Below are positions 5,161 through 6,232 of a stretch of DNA of 6,232 nt, one piece after another. Each line of letters begins with the position of its first letter. The stretch's first letter is position 1. This DNA comes from a bacterium (GTDB taxonomy: Bacteria; Desulfobacterota; GWC2-55-46; S146-80; JALXFI01). The position numbers and the translations under genes were made by a program. A model generated the notes under the pieces. It saw nothing but the letters and a program-made list of their open reading frames with translations, did no database searches and had not been told where the DNA came from. The stretch is taken from NCBI GenBank assembly GCA_027069035.1, contig JALXFI010000188.1, positions 1-6,232 on the forward strand, given 5' to 3'.

Positions 5161-6232
5161 CCCTCAATACCCCGCAGGGCCTAAGTGTTTTCTATCAACG
5201 GCTCGCGGATGTAATGAACATCCCCACACCAAGCGTCTCAATACCCCGCAGGGCCTAAGTGTTTTCTATCGGAGGCAATATGTATCGCAATGAATTATTA
5301 AGGCAAAAAAGATGTCTCAATACCCCGCAGGGCCTAAGTGTTTTCTATCCTGGATTGATGACGGCTGGAGCGCGTATGCCTTCTGTCTCAATACCCCGCA
5401 GGGCCTAAGTGTTTTCTATCTTACGATGGAAGCAGCTGGGTATATTCCGACCAAATCGTCTCAATACCCCGCAGGGCCTAAGTGTTTTCTATCGCCAATA
5501 CATTCCTCCATATAAAATTGGCGGATTTCGTCTCAATACCCCGCAGGGCCTAAGTGTTTTCTATCGATTACCTTAAAACCGAAATATTTCTCCGCGCCCT
5601 TTAAGGCTTTAAGTCTCAATACCCCGCAGGGCCTAAGTGTTTTCTATCGAGGAAGAGAAGGTGCTCCGGTACCATCCGGAGAACAGTGTCTCAATACCCC
5701 GCAGGGCCTAAGTGTTTTCTATCATTATTCCAATCTTTCCTTGAGTCCATAAATGGTTTGTGGAGTCTCAATACCCCGCAGGGCCTAAGTGTTTTCTATC
5801 AAGGGTTCTTTGGAGAAGGCTACTGGTTTCACAAGAGAGTCTCAATACCCCGCAGGGCCTAAGTGTTTTCTATCGAGGAGAGATGTATTTGATTTTGTTG
5901 AAAATAAAAAAGTGTCTCAATACCCCGCAGGGCCTAAGTGTTTTCTATCTGATGGATATGCGCCAGCGTGGGCTTATCGGCGACTGGGAGTCTCAATACC
6001 CCGCAGGGCCTAAGTGTTTTCTATCGACGATCTCTGGATCAACTGCGCTGGTGACGAATACACTCCAAAGTCTCAATACCCCGCAGGGCCTAAGTGTTTT
6101 CTATCTGGAAATGGAAACCGAGTATTTCTCGTATCTTGTTTTTTTGTCTCAATACCCCGCAGGGCCTAAGTGTTTTCTATCGTGCATGATACTCAATATC
6201 GGGCGGGGTGAAGATGAAGAATGTCTCAATAC
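5161..6232 (-). CRISPR. CRISPR array, 14 complete repeats plus a cut one, 14 spacers
   Basis: The 36-base repeat starts GTCTCAATAC, has CCCCGCAGGG in the middle and ends GTGTTTTCTATC (plus strand). Repeats start at 5161, 5235, 5314, 5385, 5458, 5530, 5613, 5688, 5765, 5839, 5914, 5990, 6070 and 6146, with 10 bases of another at 6223. Repeats 2 to 14 are identical; the first has CC instead of GT at its outer end. Spacers are 38, 43, 35, 37, 36, 47, 39, 41, 38, 39, 40, 44, 40 and 41 bases, all different. On the minus strand the repeat ends ATTGAGAC, close to the ATTGAAAC handle common in type I and III crRNAs, with a short CCC-TGC-GGG stem before it. Together with the decayed left end, this suggests minus-strand transcription from a leader beyond the right edge. 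No cas gene is present, so the subtype is open; the variable, long spacers would suit type III or some type I systems. Confidence 0.98.

Noticed and set aside
5312..5515. Open frame across CRISPR repeats on the plus strand, with a repeated SQYPAGPKCFLS peptide
   Set aside because: It is the translation of the CRISPR repeat, with spacers in between; the same applies to 5789-6013.
6191..6208. Repeat-like stretch CTCAATATCGGGCGGGG inside spacer 14
   Set aside because: Only the first few bases match the repeat start and the spacing does not fit a repeat unit; probably chance.
5197..6222. Spacers seeming to encode protein mainly in plus-strand sense, which would hint at RNA-targeting guides
   Set aside because: When the reverse strand was read for the spacers checked, it was mostly open too; spacers of about 40 bases are too short to show a strand bias.

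Overview
The window looks like bacterial chromosomal or accessory DNA from a Gram-negative-type environmental bacterium. I cannot name the lineage. The mix of a metal-resistance operon, YajQ, MazG, a toxin-antitoxin pair, dispersed palindromic repeats and a CRISPR array would suit Nitrospirota or Desulfobacterota-like genomes, but this is only an impression.

Layout, left to right. (1) Bases 1-2414, plus strand: the 3' end of an ArsR/SmtB-family metal sensor with a CadC-like metal-ligand pattern, followed 38 bases later by a complete Zn/Cd/Pb-exporting P1B-type ATPase (CadA/ZntA). Together they form a classic metal-responsive resistance operon. (2) Bases 2415-2666: no protein gene, but a composite repeat made of a short hairpin element, a 121-bp nested dyad and a second partial copy of the short element. 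(3) Bases 2667-4137, minus strand: yajQ and, upstream of it, mazG, separated by 193 bases. (4) Bases 4231-4258: a diverged copy of the same short repeat. (5) Bases 4264-4805, minus strand: a type II toxin-antitoxin pair, with a ribbon-helix-helix antitoxin overlapping a MazF/PemK-type toxin by 4 bases. Its strong promoter is embedded in a 50-bp near-perfect palindrome that is probably the autoregulatory operator. (6) Bases 4883-4938: an inverted copy of the short hairpin repeat, then about 220 bases with no convincing gene. (7) Bases 5161-6232: a CRISPR array with fourteen 36-base repeats, fourteen complete spacers and the first 10 bases of a fifteenth repeat, continuing off the right edge. 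A decayed repeat at 5089-5121 sits exactly one spacer length to its left.

The gene order antitoxin-toxin-mazG recalls the mazEFG arrangement of Escherichia coli, although the antitoxin here belongs to a different DNA-binding family. The CRISPR array has no cas genes in the window. The decayed left end and the ATTGAGAC end of the repeat on the minus strand both suggest that the left end is the old (trailer) end and that leader and transcription start lie beyond the right edge. The least explained signal is the dispersed repeat family, with copies bracketing the yajQ-mazG-toxin-antitoxin block in inverted orientation.
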